This document shows, piece by piece, positions 16,897 through 25,045 of a stretch of 54,060 nucleotides of DNA. Position 1 is the stretch's first letter; every line of letters begins with the position of its first letter. The position numbers were made by a program, and so were the translations under genes. This DNA is from an uncultured Ruminococcus sp. (lineage in GTDB: Bacteria > Bacillota > Clostridia > Oscillospirales > Ruminococcaceae): the NCBI RefSeq assembly GCF_946415235.1, contig NZ_CAMKRR010000012.1, forward strand, positions 1 through 54,060, in the 5' to 3' direction. Under the pieces are notes generated by a model. That model saw only the letters and a list, made by a program, of their open reading frames with translations. It did no database searches and was not told the DNA's origin.

Positions 16897-17214
16897 ATGG
16901 AAGATTTAATGCACGGACTGAAGTCCATTGCCGATGAGCATAGGATCATCGAAAGGACATGGGAGAATTTCTGGTATGCTTACAACAGCTATATCACCCA
17001 GGACAGGGAAGAAGCCGAAGAATACGGTATGACAGACAAGGATTCTGTAATTCCCGAGTTCTATTCACTGGCTTATAAAATATTTCATGATGACAGCGAA
17101 ATAATAGAAGCAACGATAAAGATATATGATAAGGAACATCACTATTTAGGCTATTATGACGACTTGTTTGACATGAACGGCGAAGGCGTGGATGATTTTT
17201 TCGTGATCGAATGA
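16897..17214 (+). CDS. Small acidic protein of unknown function
   Basis: A 105-residue protein, strongly acidic, with no signal peptide or membrane helix and many aromatic residues (FWYAYNSYI, YYDDLFDMNG). AAGGAG lies 8 bases before the ATG. It is on the same strand and 24 bases behind the binding protein. Two terminators follow. I recognise no domain. It is similar in type (small, acidic, Tyr-rich) to the unknown pair on the other strand at 17342-17918, but no alignment is evident. Confidence 0.65.
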   Translation: MEDLMHGLKSIADEHRIIERTWENFWYAYNSYITQDREEAEEYGMTDKDSVIPEFYSLAYKIFHDDSEIIEATIKIYDKEHHYLGYYDDLFDMNGEGVDDFFVIE

Positions 17215-17231
17215 TATGTATTAAAGCAAGA

Positions 17232-17308
17232 AAAGCTCTCCGTGAGGAGAGCTTTTTATAATTGACTGTTTATAATTTAAGCCCGTCACTTACGTGACGG
17301 GCTTTTTT
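17232..17308 (+). terminator. two intrinsic terminators in tandem
   Basis: AAAGCTCTCC / GGAGAGCTTT (17232-17241, 17246-17255) followed by TTTATA, and AAGCCCGTCAC / GTGACGGGCTT (17279-17289, 17294-17304) followed by TTTT. They separate the left chromosomal block from the accessory island. Confidence 0.85.
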
Positions 17309-17341
17309 GTATGGGTATAACAAAATTGATGACAATTTCTT

Positions 17342-17614
17342 TCACATAATTCTTTCGGTTATTTCAGCCGAAAGAATAAGATCTCTTATCTGCACACCGT
17401 CGAGTTTATAATCCAATACTTCTTCAAGGGTAAGATTATTAGCAATATCGCCTTTGTCGTATATCCAAATATCAAAGTTATTATTATGTCCTTCAATACC
17501 ATACTCTATTCCATTATATTCAAAACCAACATTTGCTCCGCATGAAAGATAGATCTTGAATTCACCTAAGGTTTCAAATTTGTGATCGTCAGGTTTATAT
17601 TCGTAATTTTTCAT
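17342..17614 (-). CDS. Small protein of unknown function, tandem paralogue A
   Basis: A 90-residue soluble protein. The pattern PDDHKFETLGEFKIYL, then NGIEYGIEGHNNNFDIWIYD and LTLEEVLDYKLDGVQIRDLI is shared almost position by position with the gene immediately upstream at 17634-17918. The gap between the two is 19 bases, so they form an operon made by duplication. AGGAGC lies before the start. I do not recognise the family. Its location next to a decayed BREX island could suggest an anti-phage or immunity role, but nothing in the sequence proves it. Confidence 0.75.
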   Translation of the reverse strand: MKNYEYKPDDHKFETLGEFKIYLSCGANVGFEYNGIEYGIEGHNNNFDIWIYDKGDIANNLTLEEVLDYKLDGVQIRDLILSAEITERIM

Positions 17615-17633
17615 TGTGTTCAGCTCCTAAAAA

Positions 17634-17918
17634 TCACGCGAGACGTTCTGTTATTTCGGCATCTAATATAAGGTCTCTTATCTTCACACCGTCAAGCTTG
17701 TAATCCAAAACTTCCTCAAGAGTAAGACCGTTAGCAATGTCACATTTATCATATATCCATATATCAAAGCTGTTATTGTGACCTTCTATACCGTACTCTA
17801 TACCATTGTATTCAAAACCGATGTTCCAACCTGAATCAAGGTATATTTTGAATTCTCCAAGAGTTTCAAATTTATAGTCGTCGGGGTTATATGTAAAGTT
17901 TTCGTCTTTGATATACAT
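17634..17918 (-). CDS. Small protein of unknown function, tandem paralogue B
   Basis: A 94-residue soluble protein, closely matching its neighbour at 17342-17614: most residues are identical over about 85 positions, including NGIEYGIEGHNN and FDIWIYDK. AGGAGAT lies upstream of the start. It is the first gene of the pair. Its start lies 24 bases from the beginning of a truncated traX, so its upstream region may have been replaced when the island formed. Confidence 0.78.
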   Translation of the reverse strand: MYIKDENFTYNPDDYKFETLGEFKIYLDSGWNIGFEYNGIEYGIEGHNNSFDIWIYDKCDIANGLTLEEVLDYKLDGVKIRDLILDAEITERLA

Positions 17919-17942
17919 AAATTTTTTATCTCCTATGATAGC

Positions 17943-18116
17943 TTTACAGCTTTCTCATACAACTACGGTGCGCTCCTCGCTCTGATACCGATACAGCTTT
18001 ACAGCGGAGAACGTGACCGCAGCAGCACTCCATTGAAAAAGAAAATCAATCGTTGGTTCTTCTACATCTACTATCCGCTGCACATGATGATTATTTTCAT
18101 GATAGCGCATATATAA
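17943..18116 (+). pseudogene. 3' fragment of a traX-like gene
   Basis: An open frame without a start codon encodes 57 residues: FTAFSYNYGALLALIPI, then LYSGERDRSS and IYYPLHMMIIF, ending at TAA. This matches the C-terminus of TraX-family membrane acyltransferase-like proteins. About 180 or more N-terminal residues are missing, and the natural terminator remains (18122-18157). The break, next to the 94-residue paralogue, marks a deletion or insertion junction. Confidence 0.7.
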
Positions 18117-18121
18117 AAATA

Positions 18122-18157
18122 GGGACAGTTCATTGTGAACTGCCCCTTTAATTTTTT
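18122..18157 (+). terminator. terminator of the traX fragment
   Basis: GGGACAGTTCA (18122-18132), loop TTG, TGAACTGCCCC (18136-18146), one mismatch, then TTTAATTTTTT. Confidence 0.75.
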
Positions 18158-18512
18158 ATAAGGTTCTCCCTCCTTCCTGCACGGAAGCGGCTTTCTCATT
18201 CTCTTTGCTTTCATAGAATTTCTTATAAGCTCTCGCAAGTTTTCTTACATCAGAAGTATCAATGTCGTGCTGCTTAATATATTCATCGAAGTCTATCTTG
18301 TCATTAACTCGCTGGATAATATCCTCAACGGTGTTGGCTTCCTTAGAGCAGAACATTTCGATACCGTTCAATGGCTGCGTAAGCTTTCCGTCCTTATCGA
18401 GATAGTTGGAATTGATTGCTCTGATGATACCGTCATGCATTCCTTTAACGATTACATACTCGTTGCCTTTGTAGTTGTAGCTCTTGACTAATGCCTTATA
18501 TGTTTCTTTCAT
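18156..18512 (-). CDS. Hypothetical protein, 118 residues
   Basis: A soluble protein of 118 residues with no recognised family. Its first half is basic and mixed beta-like (TYKALVKSYNYKGNEYVIVK) and its second half is helical and charged (VEDIIQRVNDKIDFDEYIKQ), ending in a Lys/Glu-rich tail. I chose the internal ATG at 18512 because GGAGAG sits 5 bases before it. It stands between the traX tail and the pglX fragment, pointing away from the BREX genes, and is likely cargo that came with a rearrangement. A related possibility is a plasmid or phage antirestriction-type protein, but no motif supports this. Confidence 0.6.
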   Translation of the reverse strand: MKETYKALVKSYNYKGNEYVIVKGMHDGIIRAINSNYLDKDGKLTQPLNGIEMFCSKEANTVEDIIQRVNDKIDFDEYIKQHDIDTSDVRKLARAYKKFYESKENEKAASVQEGGRTL

Positions 18513-18613
18513 AATACTCTCCGTTCTCCCCGTCATGCCGGTAGGACAGCTTCTCAGAATGTTTTTCTTTTCAATAAGGTGAATTCATTCAAGGTCGATG
18601 TACTCCTCTAACT

Positions 18614-19270
18614 GTGATAGCGTATGCAGGCGGCGAATGGGACGAGAGCAAGTATAAGCGGATTATCCCTGACGATGATAATTGTCTGCCTATTACCGAA
18701 GAACCGTTCTTTGAGGACGATATTGTTACTCAATTTGAAAGCTTCGTAAAAGCAGTATTTGGTGAGGATAGTCTTGAAGACAATCTCCGTTATGTTGCTG
18801 AAAACCTTGGTATCAGTGGCAATGGTACAGCAAGAGAGAAGATAAGACAGTATTTCCTCAAGGAATTCTTCAAAGACCATTGTAAGATTTATCAGAAACG
18901 TCCTATTTACTGGATGTTTGATACTGGAAAGAAGAATGGTTTCAAGGCTTTGTGCTATGTTCATCGTTGGAATGTAAACACTGTTGGTGATGTGCGTATC
19001 GACTATATGCATAAGCTCCAAAGGCTTTACCGTAACGAAATAATACGCTTACAGGAAAAAATTGAAAACGGTGAGGAAATCGCAAAGAGTCAGAAGCGAC
19101 TTGAAAAAATCACAAATCAGTTGAAAGAAACAGAAGACTATGATGCTAAGATAGGTATGGTTGTCGCTGCACGTACTGAGATTGACCTTGATGACGGTGT
19201 TAAGGTCAACTATGAGAAGGTACAGCTTGGCTCTGACGATAAGAAATATCAGATTTTAGCAACTATATAA
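18614..19270 (+). pseudogene. pglX: 3' fragment of pglX (BREX adenine methyltransferase)
   Basis: The frame encodes 218 residues that match the C-terminal part of the BREX PglX enzyme, known to methylate host DNA on adenine: IAYAGGEWDESKYKRIIPDD, FFEDDIVTQFESFVKAVFG, then IYQKRPIYWMFDTGKKNGFK and DLDDGVKVNYEKVQ. Full-length PglX has about 1,200 residues, so the methyltransferase catalytic part is absent. There is no good start codon or ribosome site; the reading frame is open upstream only to about 18578, where a stop lies. The break is just before the tyrosine-rich IAYAGGEW block. It stops 9 bases before pglZ, so its remaining job may be only to carry transcription into pglZ. Confidence 0.85.
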
Positions 19271-19279
19271 GGAATTATT

Positions 19280-21814
19280 ATGGCAGAACTTAATTTAAAA
19301 CAGATCGCTGACAAGCTGAATGAAGCATTTTCAGGTGAAGCAAGGCAGCTGATCTTTTGGTATGACGAGAACAGCGAATTTGAAGATGATATTGATACGC
19401 TCGTTCTTGATAATGCAAAGGTGTATAAACTCGATCCGAATAATCAGATCTATACAAAGTATTTTCTTACCTATGAGGATACTACAACGAATTATCTTAT
19501 TTATGCACCTTTCCAGAAACCGGATGTTTACGATAATCATTTAGAGGATATGCTTCTTTATTCAAAGCAGTTCTTTGCAGACCGTGCTTCACTTATATGT
19601 ACGGAGCTTGGTATCAGCGAGGAATTGAAGTCAGATATTCAGAAATATAATGTTTATTTTGGAAATGGCAAGAGATGGGACAAATTCAGAAAATTGTTTG
19701 AAAATGATTATGATGAGTGGTCAAAAGACAGAATTATAATAGGTGTAATGTCTGCTATTTGTGGAACAAAGAACGTCTCATTTGAAGAAGTTGTTAAAGT
19801 GCTTATGAGTGAGAACCTTGAAGAAAATCCATATATAGCAGAGTTTGATAAGTACAATCTAACTGAAGACTTTTGGAATAAGGCAGAAACTTATTTTGGC
19901 TTTTCGAACCAAACTCCAAATCTCAAGAAGTTTACAGCTTCGCTATTCCTTACTTATGCATCCAAAGAGATAGAAGCAGAATTGCCTAAAAACTTGAAAA
20001 ATAACCTGATGTATAAAAACGGTTCAGTCGTTGCATTCCTTGATAACCTGATGAACAACAGCGAATATCAGGAACGTTTTGACTGGCTATCTGAGTATGT
20101 GTACAACGGTGTAGGAGCTGACCAGTTCCTAAGTACTTTCCCTGTAGAGTCGATTATCGAATGCGATGTATTTAAGTCAGTTGACGAGTTTATAATCAAA
20201 TGGTTATTAGAACGTCTGGAAGCTGAGGATACGGGAGCCAAACTCTCAGGTAGCACTATTCTTCAACTTTGTGCTGACAGAAAGAGAATGCATTTTGGAA
20301 AATGCTACGAAGTGCAGTATTCCGTTATCGAATACGCATATAAGATAATCTATGCAGGTAAGTATGAGCCTGTGAGCGTTCTCAGTGATATAGTTAAGAA
20401 TTATCGTGATAAATACTTTGAGAATGACCGTAATTATAGACTTTTTTACTTCAACTATGACAAATTAGAGGATAACTCGGCATTTGAAAAGGTTCGTGAA
20501 CTTATAGAGAATATCTACACGAATGATTACTTGCAGAATATCTGTACAAACTGGACTAAGACATTCGTCGAAGAATCGGGTGAGAGTGGTCTGCCGTTGC
20601 AGATAAACTTCTGGCGTGAAAAGGTCGAACCCATCAAAGAGCGTGTAGTTGTCTTTATCTCTGATGCTATGCGCTATGAGGTCGGCGTATCACTTTATGA
20701 AAAGCTCAATGCCGATGAGAAGTGTAAGGCTATACTGTCTGCAATGCAGTCAGTTCTTCCGTCTATTACGATGTGTGGTATGGCTGCGCTTCTCCCACAT
20801 AAGCAGTATGAGCTGACATCTGACTATAAGATGCTTGTGGACGGTAAACCTTGTGCTTCTACAAATGAGAGAGCTAAGATTATTAGTGACTATAACAATA
20901 AGAGCATTTGTATACAATTTGATGACATAAAAACTAAAAAGTGGGTTGAACTAAAAGAGTTGGTTATGGGGCTTGATTTAGTTTACATATATCATAATCA
21001 AATTGATGGTCGAGGGGATGAAAAAGCTACCGAAGATGAAGTATTTAATGCTTGTAATGAAGCTGTTGATGAAATTGCTTCTATGATACGCAAGCTTACA
21101 ACCGCTAATGTTACGCATTTCCTTATAACCTCTGATCACGGCTTTGTGTATAAGCGTGATGAATTGCAATTAGGCAATAAAATTGGTGATATTGCTTCTA
21201 AATCTGCCTTTATGGGCAAGAGATATGCTATATCAGACAGCGGTATAATTATGGACGGAATTAGTGGCATTTCGCTTGGTGCTTCACATAAGAATTCAGA
21301 TAAACGTGCTGTTTCTTTTCCAATAAGTGCAGATATATTCAAAGCTCAGGGAGGTGGACTGAATTATGTTCATGGTGGATGCTCGCCACAGGAAATGATA
21401 ATTCCGCTTATTGATGTAAAGACCGAGAAATCAAGAGTTGATACTACATTTGCTGAGATTGCCATGACTACAACGATGAGTAAGATAACAAACCTCAGTG
21501 TAAATCTTGAATTCTTCCAGAAACAGCCTGTTTCTGATGTTGTTAAGCCAGCAACTTATCATATTTACTTTGAAGCTGAAAACGGCGAAAGAGTATCAAA
21601 TGAAAATCAATTCCATGCTGATAGTACGGACACCAATCCTATCAATACTAAGGCAAAATTCAGATTTGCTTTCAAGAACAGGATTTACAGTAATAAGGAT
21701 AAGTATTATCTTATTATCAGTCGAGATAGAAATAGTGATGATGACCAAAAAATTCAGCTTGCAAAAATCCCATTTACCATCGATATTGCTATGGCAAATG
21801 ATTTTGGCTTCTAA
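19280..21814 (+). CDS. pglZ: BREX-1 system phosphatase PglZ
   Basis: An 844-residue protein of the PglZ type A family, a core component of BREX phage-defence systems. The alkaline-phosphatase-like fold is in the second half: VVVFISDAMRYEV near residue 455-467 carries the metal-binding Asp, and ITSDHGFVYKRD near residue 617 the DHG motif. The N-terminal 400 residues are the helical PglZ region. The length matches type 1 members. AAGGAAT precedes the ATG. It is intact, with pglX-3' upstream and brxL 13 bases downstream. In functional systems it acts with BrxC, PglX and BrxB, all missing or broken here. Confidence 0.93.
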   Translation: MAELNLKQIADKLNEAFSGEARQLIFWYDENSEFEDDIDTLVLDNAKVYKLDPNNQIYTKYFLTYEDTTTNYLIYAPFQKPDVYDNHLEDMLLYSKQFFADRASLICTELGISEELKSDIQKYNVYFGNGKRWDKFRKLFENDYDEWSKDRIIIGVMSAICGTKNVSFEEVVKVLMSENLEENPYIAEFDKYNLTEDFWNKAETYFGFSNQTPNLKKFTASLFLTYASKEIEAELPKNLKNNLMYKNGSVVAFLDNLMNNSEYQERFDWLSEYVYNGVGADQFLSTFPVESIIECDVFKSVDEFIIKWLLERLEAEDTGAKLSGSTILQLCADRKRMHFGKCYEVQYSVIEYAYKIIYAGKYEPVSVLSDIVKNYRDKYFENDRNYRLFYFNYDKLEDNSAFEKVRELIENIYTNDYLQNICTNWTKTFVEESGESGLPLQINFWREKVEPIKERVVVFISDAMRYEVGVSLYEKLNADEKCKAILSAMQSVLPSITMCGMAALLPHKQYELTSDYKMLVDGKPCASTNERAKIISDYNNKSICIQFDDIKTKKWVELKELVMGLDLVYIYHNQIDGRGDEKATEDEVFNACNEAVDEIASMIRKLTTANVTHFLITSDHGFVYKRDELQLGNKIGDIASKSAFMGKRYAISDSGIIMDGISGISLGASHKNSDKRAVSFPISADIFKAQGGGLNYVHGGCSPQEMIIPLIDVKTEKSRVDTTFAEIAMTTTMSKITNLSVNLEFFQKQPVSDVVKPATYHIYFEAENGERVSNENQFHADSTDTNPINTKAKFRFAFKNRIYSNKDKYYLIISRDRNSDDDQKIQLAKIPFTIDIAMANDFGF

Positions 21815-21827
21815 CGGAGAGAGATAA

Positions 21828-23909
21828 ATGGAAGATAATATTATAAATGACGGATACACAAGAGAGGAACTTTACCGCAAGTTGAGATCAAACTTTGATG
21901 GTAAGATTGTGCGTAAAGACCTCACTAAGCGTATCAAAGAGGGTGCGAACGTACCTGTATATGTCCTTGAATTCTTATTAGGACAGTATTGCAGCAGTGA
22001 TGATGAGGAAGTAGTCAAAGACGGTGTAGAAACAGTTAAGAGAATACTTTCTGAAAACTATGTCCGTCCAGATGAGTCTGAAAAGGTTCTTTCAAAGCTG
22101 AGACAACGAGGTTCAATGAGTATCATTGACAGAGTAACTGTTACTCTGAATCTGAAAACAGATAGCTATGAAGCTATATTCTCAAACCTCGGACTTTGTA
22201 AAGTACCTATATCTGAAAGCTATCCACAGGAATATGACAGGCTGCTCTGCGGTGGTATTTGGTGTATCATTAACCTTGAATATGTAAGCGGTGACGCTCT
22301 TATGGATAATGAAACAAATAGAAATGTTCCACCTATCGTCATCAATAAACTTACTCCAATTCAAATGCCCTATGTGGATATGGAGGAACTGAAAGTAGGA
22401 AGAAAAGCCTTTACAAAGGACGAATGGATAGATGTTTTACTTCGTTCTATAGGTATGGAACCTGAAACGCTTACTGAAAGGGAAAAATGGCTGCTCCTTG
22501 CAAGAATGATACCACTTGTAGAGAATAACTTTAATTTATGTGAACTCGGACCTCGTTCAACAGGTAAATCCCACATATACAAGGAAATATCTCCAAATAG
22601 TATTCTTGTTTCAGGCGGTCAAACCACAGTAGCAAATTTGTTCTATAACATGAGCAGACACTCGGTAGGGCTTGTCGGTCTTTGGGATTGTGTAGCTTTC
22701 GATGAAGTTGCTGGAATAAAGTTCAAGGACAAAGATGGCGTACAGATCATGAAGGACTATATGGCGTCAGGTTCTTTTGCAAGAGGAAAAGAGGAAATTG
22801 GAGCTTCGGCTTCAATGGTTTTTGTCGGTAACGTCAATCAAAGTGTCGATGTATTACTGAAAACATCAAGTTTGTTTGATCCTTTTCCACCTGAAATGGG
22901 TACAGATACGGCGTTTCTTGACCGTATGCATTGCTATATCCCCGGGTGGGAGGTTCCGAAGTTCAGACCTGAGCATTTCACAGATGATTATGGTTTCATA
23001 ACTGATTATCTTGCAGAATTCATCAGGGAGCTGCGTAAGGAGCAGTGTGGTGATGCACTTGACAAATATTTCAAGCTCGGAAAGAATTTAAATCAGAGAG
23101 ACACTATAGCTGTAAGAAAAACAGTAGGTGGTCTTGTAAAGTTGGTCTATCCTGATGGCGATTACACAAAAGAAGAAATAGAGGAAATAATACGTTTTGC
23201 TCTTGAAATGCGCCGCAGAGTAAAGGAACAGCTCAAAAAACTTGGCGGTATGGAGTTCTATGACGTTAATTTCTCCTATATCGACAATGAAACATTTGAA
23301 GAGCATTATGTTTCCGTGCCTGAACAGGGCGGTGGCAAACTGATACCTGAAGGCATCTGTAATCCCGGACAGATTTATACGGTTTCAAGAGGAAAAACAG
23401 GAATGCTTGGAGTATTCAGACTTGAATCTCAGGTTTTACCGGGCAACGGCAAGTTTGAAAAAACAGGTCTTGGAAGTGACCGTGAAGCTAAAGAAGCTGT
23501 TGCAACTGCTTATAACTTTCTGAAAGCAAATGGTAAGCGTATCAGCGGTGCAATAGATATTTCGACAAAGGACTATATCATCAACTATCAGGACTTGCAA
23601 GGTATAGGTATGACCTCTACACTTGCAGTTTCTACGCTTATTGCATTATGCTCTATAGCTTTAGGAAAGCCAGCACTTCCATCATTGGCTGTTCTTGGTG
23701 AGATCAGTATCAGTGGTTCTCTTATAAAGGCTGAAGACTTAGCTAATTCTCTTCAAGTTTGTCTTGACAGCGGAGCTAAGAAAGTGCTTCTTCCCATAAC
23801 ATCTGCATCAGAGCTTGGAACAGTACCTCCTGAACTAATGGGAAACTTTAGCATTATCTTTTATCAAAGTGCAGAAGATGCCGTTTTCAAGGCTTTAGGA
23901 GTTGAGTAA
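21828..23909 (+). CDS. brxL: BREX system Lon protease-like protein BrxL
   Basis: A 693-residue AAA+ ATPase with a Lon-type C-terminal domain, found as the last core gene of BREX-1. Walker A is seen as GPRSTGKSH (about residue 240) and Walker B as VAFDEVAG (about 290). The Lon-like part (about 520-690) includes IGMTSTLAVSTLIAL and GEISISGSLIKAEDL; by eye the classical Ser-Lys dyad is not obvious, which agrees with family knowledge that this domain need not be a protease. GGAGAG precedes the start. It is complete and follows pglZ directly. BrxL is known to bind DNA in other species; here it may remain active without the rest of the system. Confidence 0.94.
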   Translation: MEDNIINDGYTREELYRKLRSNFDGKIVRKDLTKRIKEGANVPVYVLEFLLGQYCSSDDEEVVKDGVETVKRILSENYVRPDESEKVLSKLRQRGSMSIIDRVTVTLNLKTDSYEAIFSNLGLCKVPISESYPQEYDRLLCGGIWCIINLEYVSGDALMDNETNRNVPPIVINKLTPIQMPYVDMEELKVGRKAFTKDEWIDVLLRSIGMEPETLTEREKWLLLARMIPLVENNFNLCELGPRSTGKSHIYKEISPNSILVSGGQTTVANLFYNMSRHSVGLVGLWDCVAFDEVAGIKFKDKDGVQIMKDYMASGSFARGKEEIGASASMVFVGNVNQSVDVLLKTSSLFDPFPPEMGTDTAFLDRMHCYIPGWEVPKFRPEHFTDDYGFITDYLAEFIRELRKEQCGDALDKYFKLGKNLNQRDTIAVRKTVGGLVKLVYPDGDYTKEEIEEIIRFALEMRRRVKEQLKKLGGMEFYDVNFSYIDNETFEEHYVSVPEQGGGKLIPEGICNPGQIYTVSRGKTGMLGVFRLESQVLPGNGKFEKTGLGSDREAKEAVATAYNFLKANGKRISGAIDISTKDYIINYQDLQGIGMTSTLAVSTLIALCSIALGKPALPSLAVLGEISISGSLIKAEDLANSLQVCLDSGAKKVLLPITSASELGTVPPELMGNFSIIFYQSAEDAVFKALGVE

Positions 23910-23930
23910 CATAAGAAAAGGAGGAGTTTT

Positions 23931-24128
23931 ATGAAAGAGAATGTACATGAAATTATAAAAGAGAAACGAATGGAATTAGGCTTATCACAGAAACAATTAG
24001 CTGATAAAGCAGGATTAAGCCATAATACAGTATATAACTTAGAGACTAATAGAGTGTCAACTAACCTTGAAACTTATGAAAAAATATGTAAAGTTCTTGG
24101 TATAAAATTATCAAGCCTTCTGGAATAA
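23931..24128 (+). CDS. Small XRE-family transcriptional regulator
   Basis: A 65-residue protein made of a single Cro/C1-type helix-turn-helix: IIKEKRMELGLSQKQLADKA, then SHNTVYNLETNRVSTNLETY, ending KVLGIKLSSLLE. It has a strong AAGGAGGAG before the ATG and starts 22 bases after brxL in the same operon. It likely represses the defence genes or their neighbours; such regulators are common at the ends of BREX and other defence islands. Its composition is A+T-rich like the rest of the island. Confidence 0.88.
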   Translation: MKENVHEIIKEKRMELGLSQKQLADKAGLSHNTVYNLETNRVSTNLETYEKICKVLGIKLSSLLE

Positions 24129-24188
24129 AAATGAAAATCTCCCGACTTTCCGCAGAAAATCGGGAGATAAATTTTTTATATGAACCTA

Positions 24189-24217
24189 TTGACATTCCCA
24201 TTGTGATGTGATATAAT
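24189..24217 (+). promoter_or_regulatory. near-perfect consensus promoter before non-coding DNA
   Basis: TTGACA (24189-24194), exactly 17 bases, TATAAT (24212-24217) with TGTGA before the -10. No protein-coding gene follows for over 700 bases, so it most likely drives a structured RNA. Confidence 0.8.
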
Positions 24218-24223
24218 AATTTA

Positions 24224-24420
24224 TGTAATATAAAAAAGCACCTCGCAAGGAGCATCAGAGCTGGTAACTCTGACACTCCCGATAATCAGACCGATGGAAC
24301 GAACATCAGACTGACTTAGCAAGATGGCTATTTTGCGTGTTATATTATAACACGCTTATTATAGTGTTGTCAAGCCTTTCAGTGATTGTTTCGTCGCATC
24401 CACTGAAAGGTTTGTTTTTA
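24224..24420 (+). ncRNA. candidate structured RNA 1 of the island, about 195 nt
   Basis: Downstream of the perfect promoter lies a string of helices without a gene: GCACCT / AGGAGC (24238-24253), TCAGAG / CTCTGA (24255-24273), an imperfect CAGACCGATG / CATCAGACTG (24287-24314), a 10-bp GCGTGTTATA / TATAACACGC (24335-24355) and a 13-bp terminator-like hairpin AAGCCTTTCAGTG with CACTGAAAGGTTT (24372-24413) followed by GTTTTTA. The final hairpin fits transcription termination. The segment resembles, from memory only, the structured RNAs that accompany Abi-type abortive-infection proteins; I could not verify this, and no Abi gene is nearby. Confidence 0.5.
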
Positions 24421-24454
24421 TATGTACATGAATTAAAGTAACTTGAAAATTTAA

Positions 24455-24776
24455 TAGACAGATTTGAAGCGAAGGAGTATATCATTATTAGCAAGAGCCA
24501 TGATATACTCAGCGCACTTTATATAATGTGCCAAGATGTGAGCCTGTTTAGTAGAACTAAATTAACTATTGTGTTTGTCAAGACAAGGCAGTAACCCTTG
24601 ATCGTTGCTACAAGTAGCAACGTATAAGGTATCACGAGCCATGAAAGGTGTAGCAAGCGAATAGATGGACATTACATAGGCTGTTCGTAGACTTCTATTC
24701 GAAAACAAACAGCAGCTGTCAAATCAGTATATAATTGGAAATAAAAAAAGGCGAAAACTCATGTCATCGCCTTTTT
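24455..24776 (+). ncRNA. candidate multibranched structured RNA 2 of the island, about 320 nt
   Basis: Possible closing helix GATTTGAAGC (24461-24470) with GCTGTCAAATC (24715-24725, one bulge). Inside are a perfect 11-bp helix GAGTATATCAT / ATGATATACTC (24475-24485, 24500-24510), GCAC / GTGC (24514, 24528), CGTTGCTAC / GTAGCAACG (24603-24611, 24614-24622) flanked by CCTT / AAGG, and CGAATAGA / TCTATTCG (24658-24665, 24694-24701). An intrinsic terminator, AAAAAGGCGA with TCGCCTTTTT, closes it near 24776. No promoter of its own is clear. A 47-residue open frame inside looks incidental. The structure suggests a guide, decoy or origin-type RNA, or single-stranded-DNA hairpins of a mobile element end; the function is unknown. 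Confidence 0.5.
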
Positions 24777-24783
24777 AGCTGAT

Positions 24784-24859
24784 TGGTTGGGGTGGAAGGA
24801 TTTGAACCCTCGAAATAACGGAGTCAGAGTCCGCTGCCTTACCACTTGGCGACACCCCA
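24784..24859 (-). tRNA. tRNA-Gln (CTG)
   Basis: Minus strand: acceptor TGGGGTG with CACCCCA, then A and an encoded CCA. The anticodon stem GCGGA / TCCGT surrounds loop CTCTGAC, giving CTG (glutamine). The T arm GAGGGTTCAAATCCTTC is present with one weak pair. It borders the right end of the BREX island and could have been an integration site. Confidence 0.93.
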
Positions 24860-24958
24860 ATATGAACTGAATTATTCAGCTTTATTATTATATCACCTTT
24901 GCCGTCGAAAGTCAATACCAAGATATATATTTTTATCTTTTAATTATATACCCGATGC

Positions 24959-24991
24959 ACAAGCCGCTCCCTCTGGACAGGAGCGGCTTGT
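24959..24991 (-). terminator. terminator-like hairpin after the vWA gene
   Basis: ACAAGCCGCTCC (24959-24970) and GGAGCGGCTTGT (24980-24991), a perfect 12-bp stem. The T run on the minus strand is weak. Confidence 0.6.
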
Positions 24992-25045
24992 ACTATATCA
25001 CACATTTTCTTCCTTTTGAACTACATCTATGTAAACGCTGTAAGC

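Noticed and set aside
24437..24592. 47-residue frame through candidate RNA 2
   Set aside because: No start codon or ribosome site and an unnatural Ile/Ser-rich composition; the same bases form better helices.
17600..24860. Integration of the island into tRNA-Gln with direct repeats
   Set aside because: I found no second copy of the tRNA 3' end at the left edge and no integrase gene, so attachment sites are not claimed.
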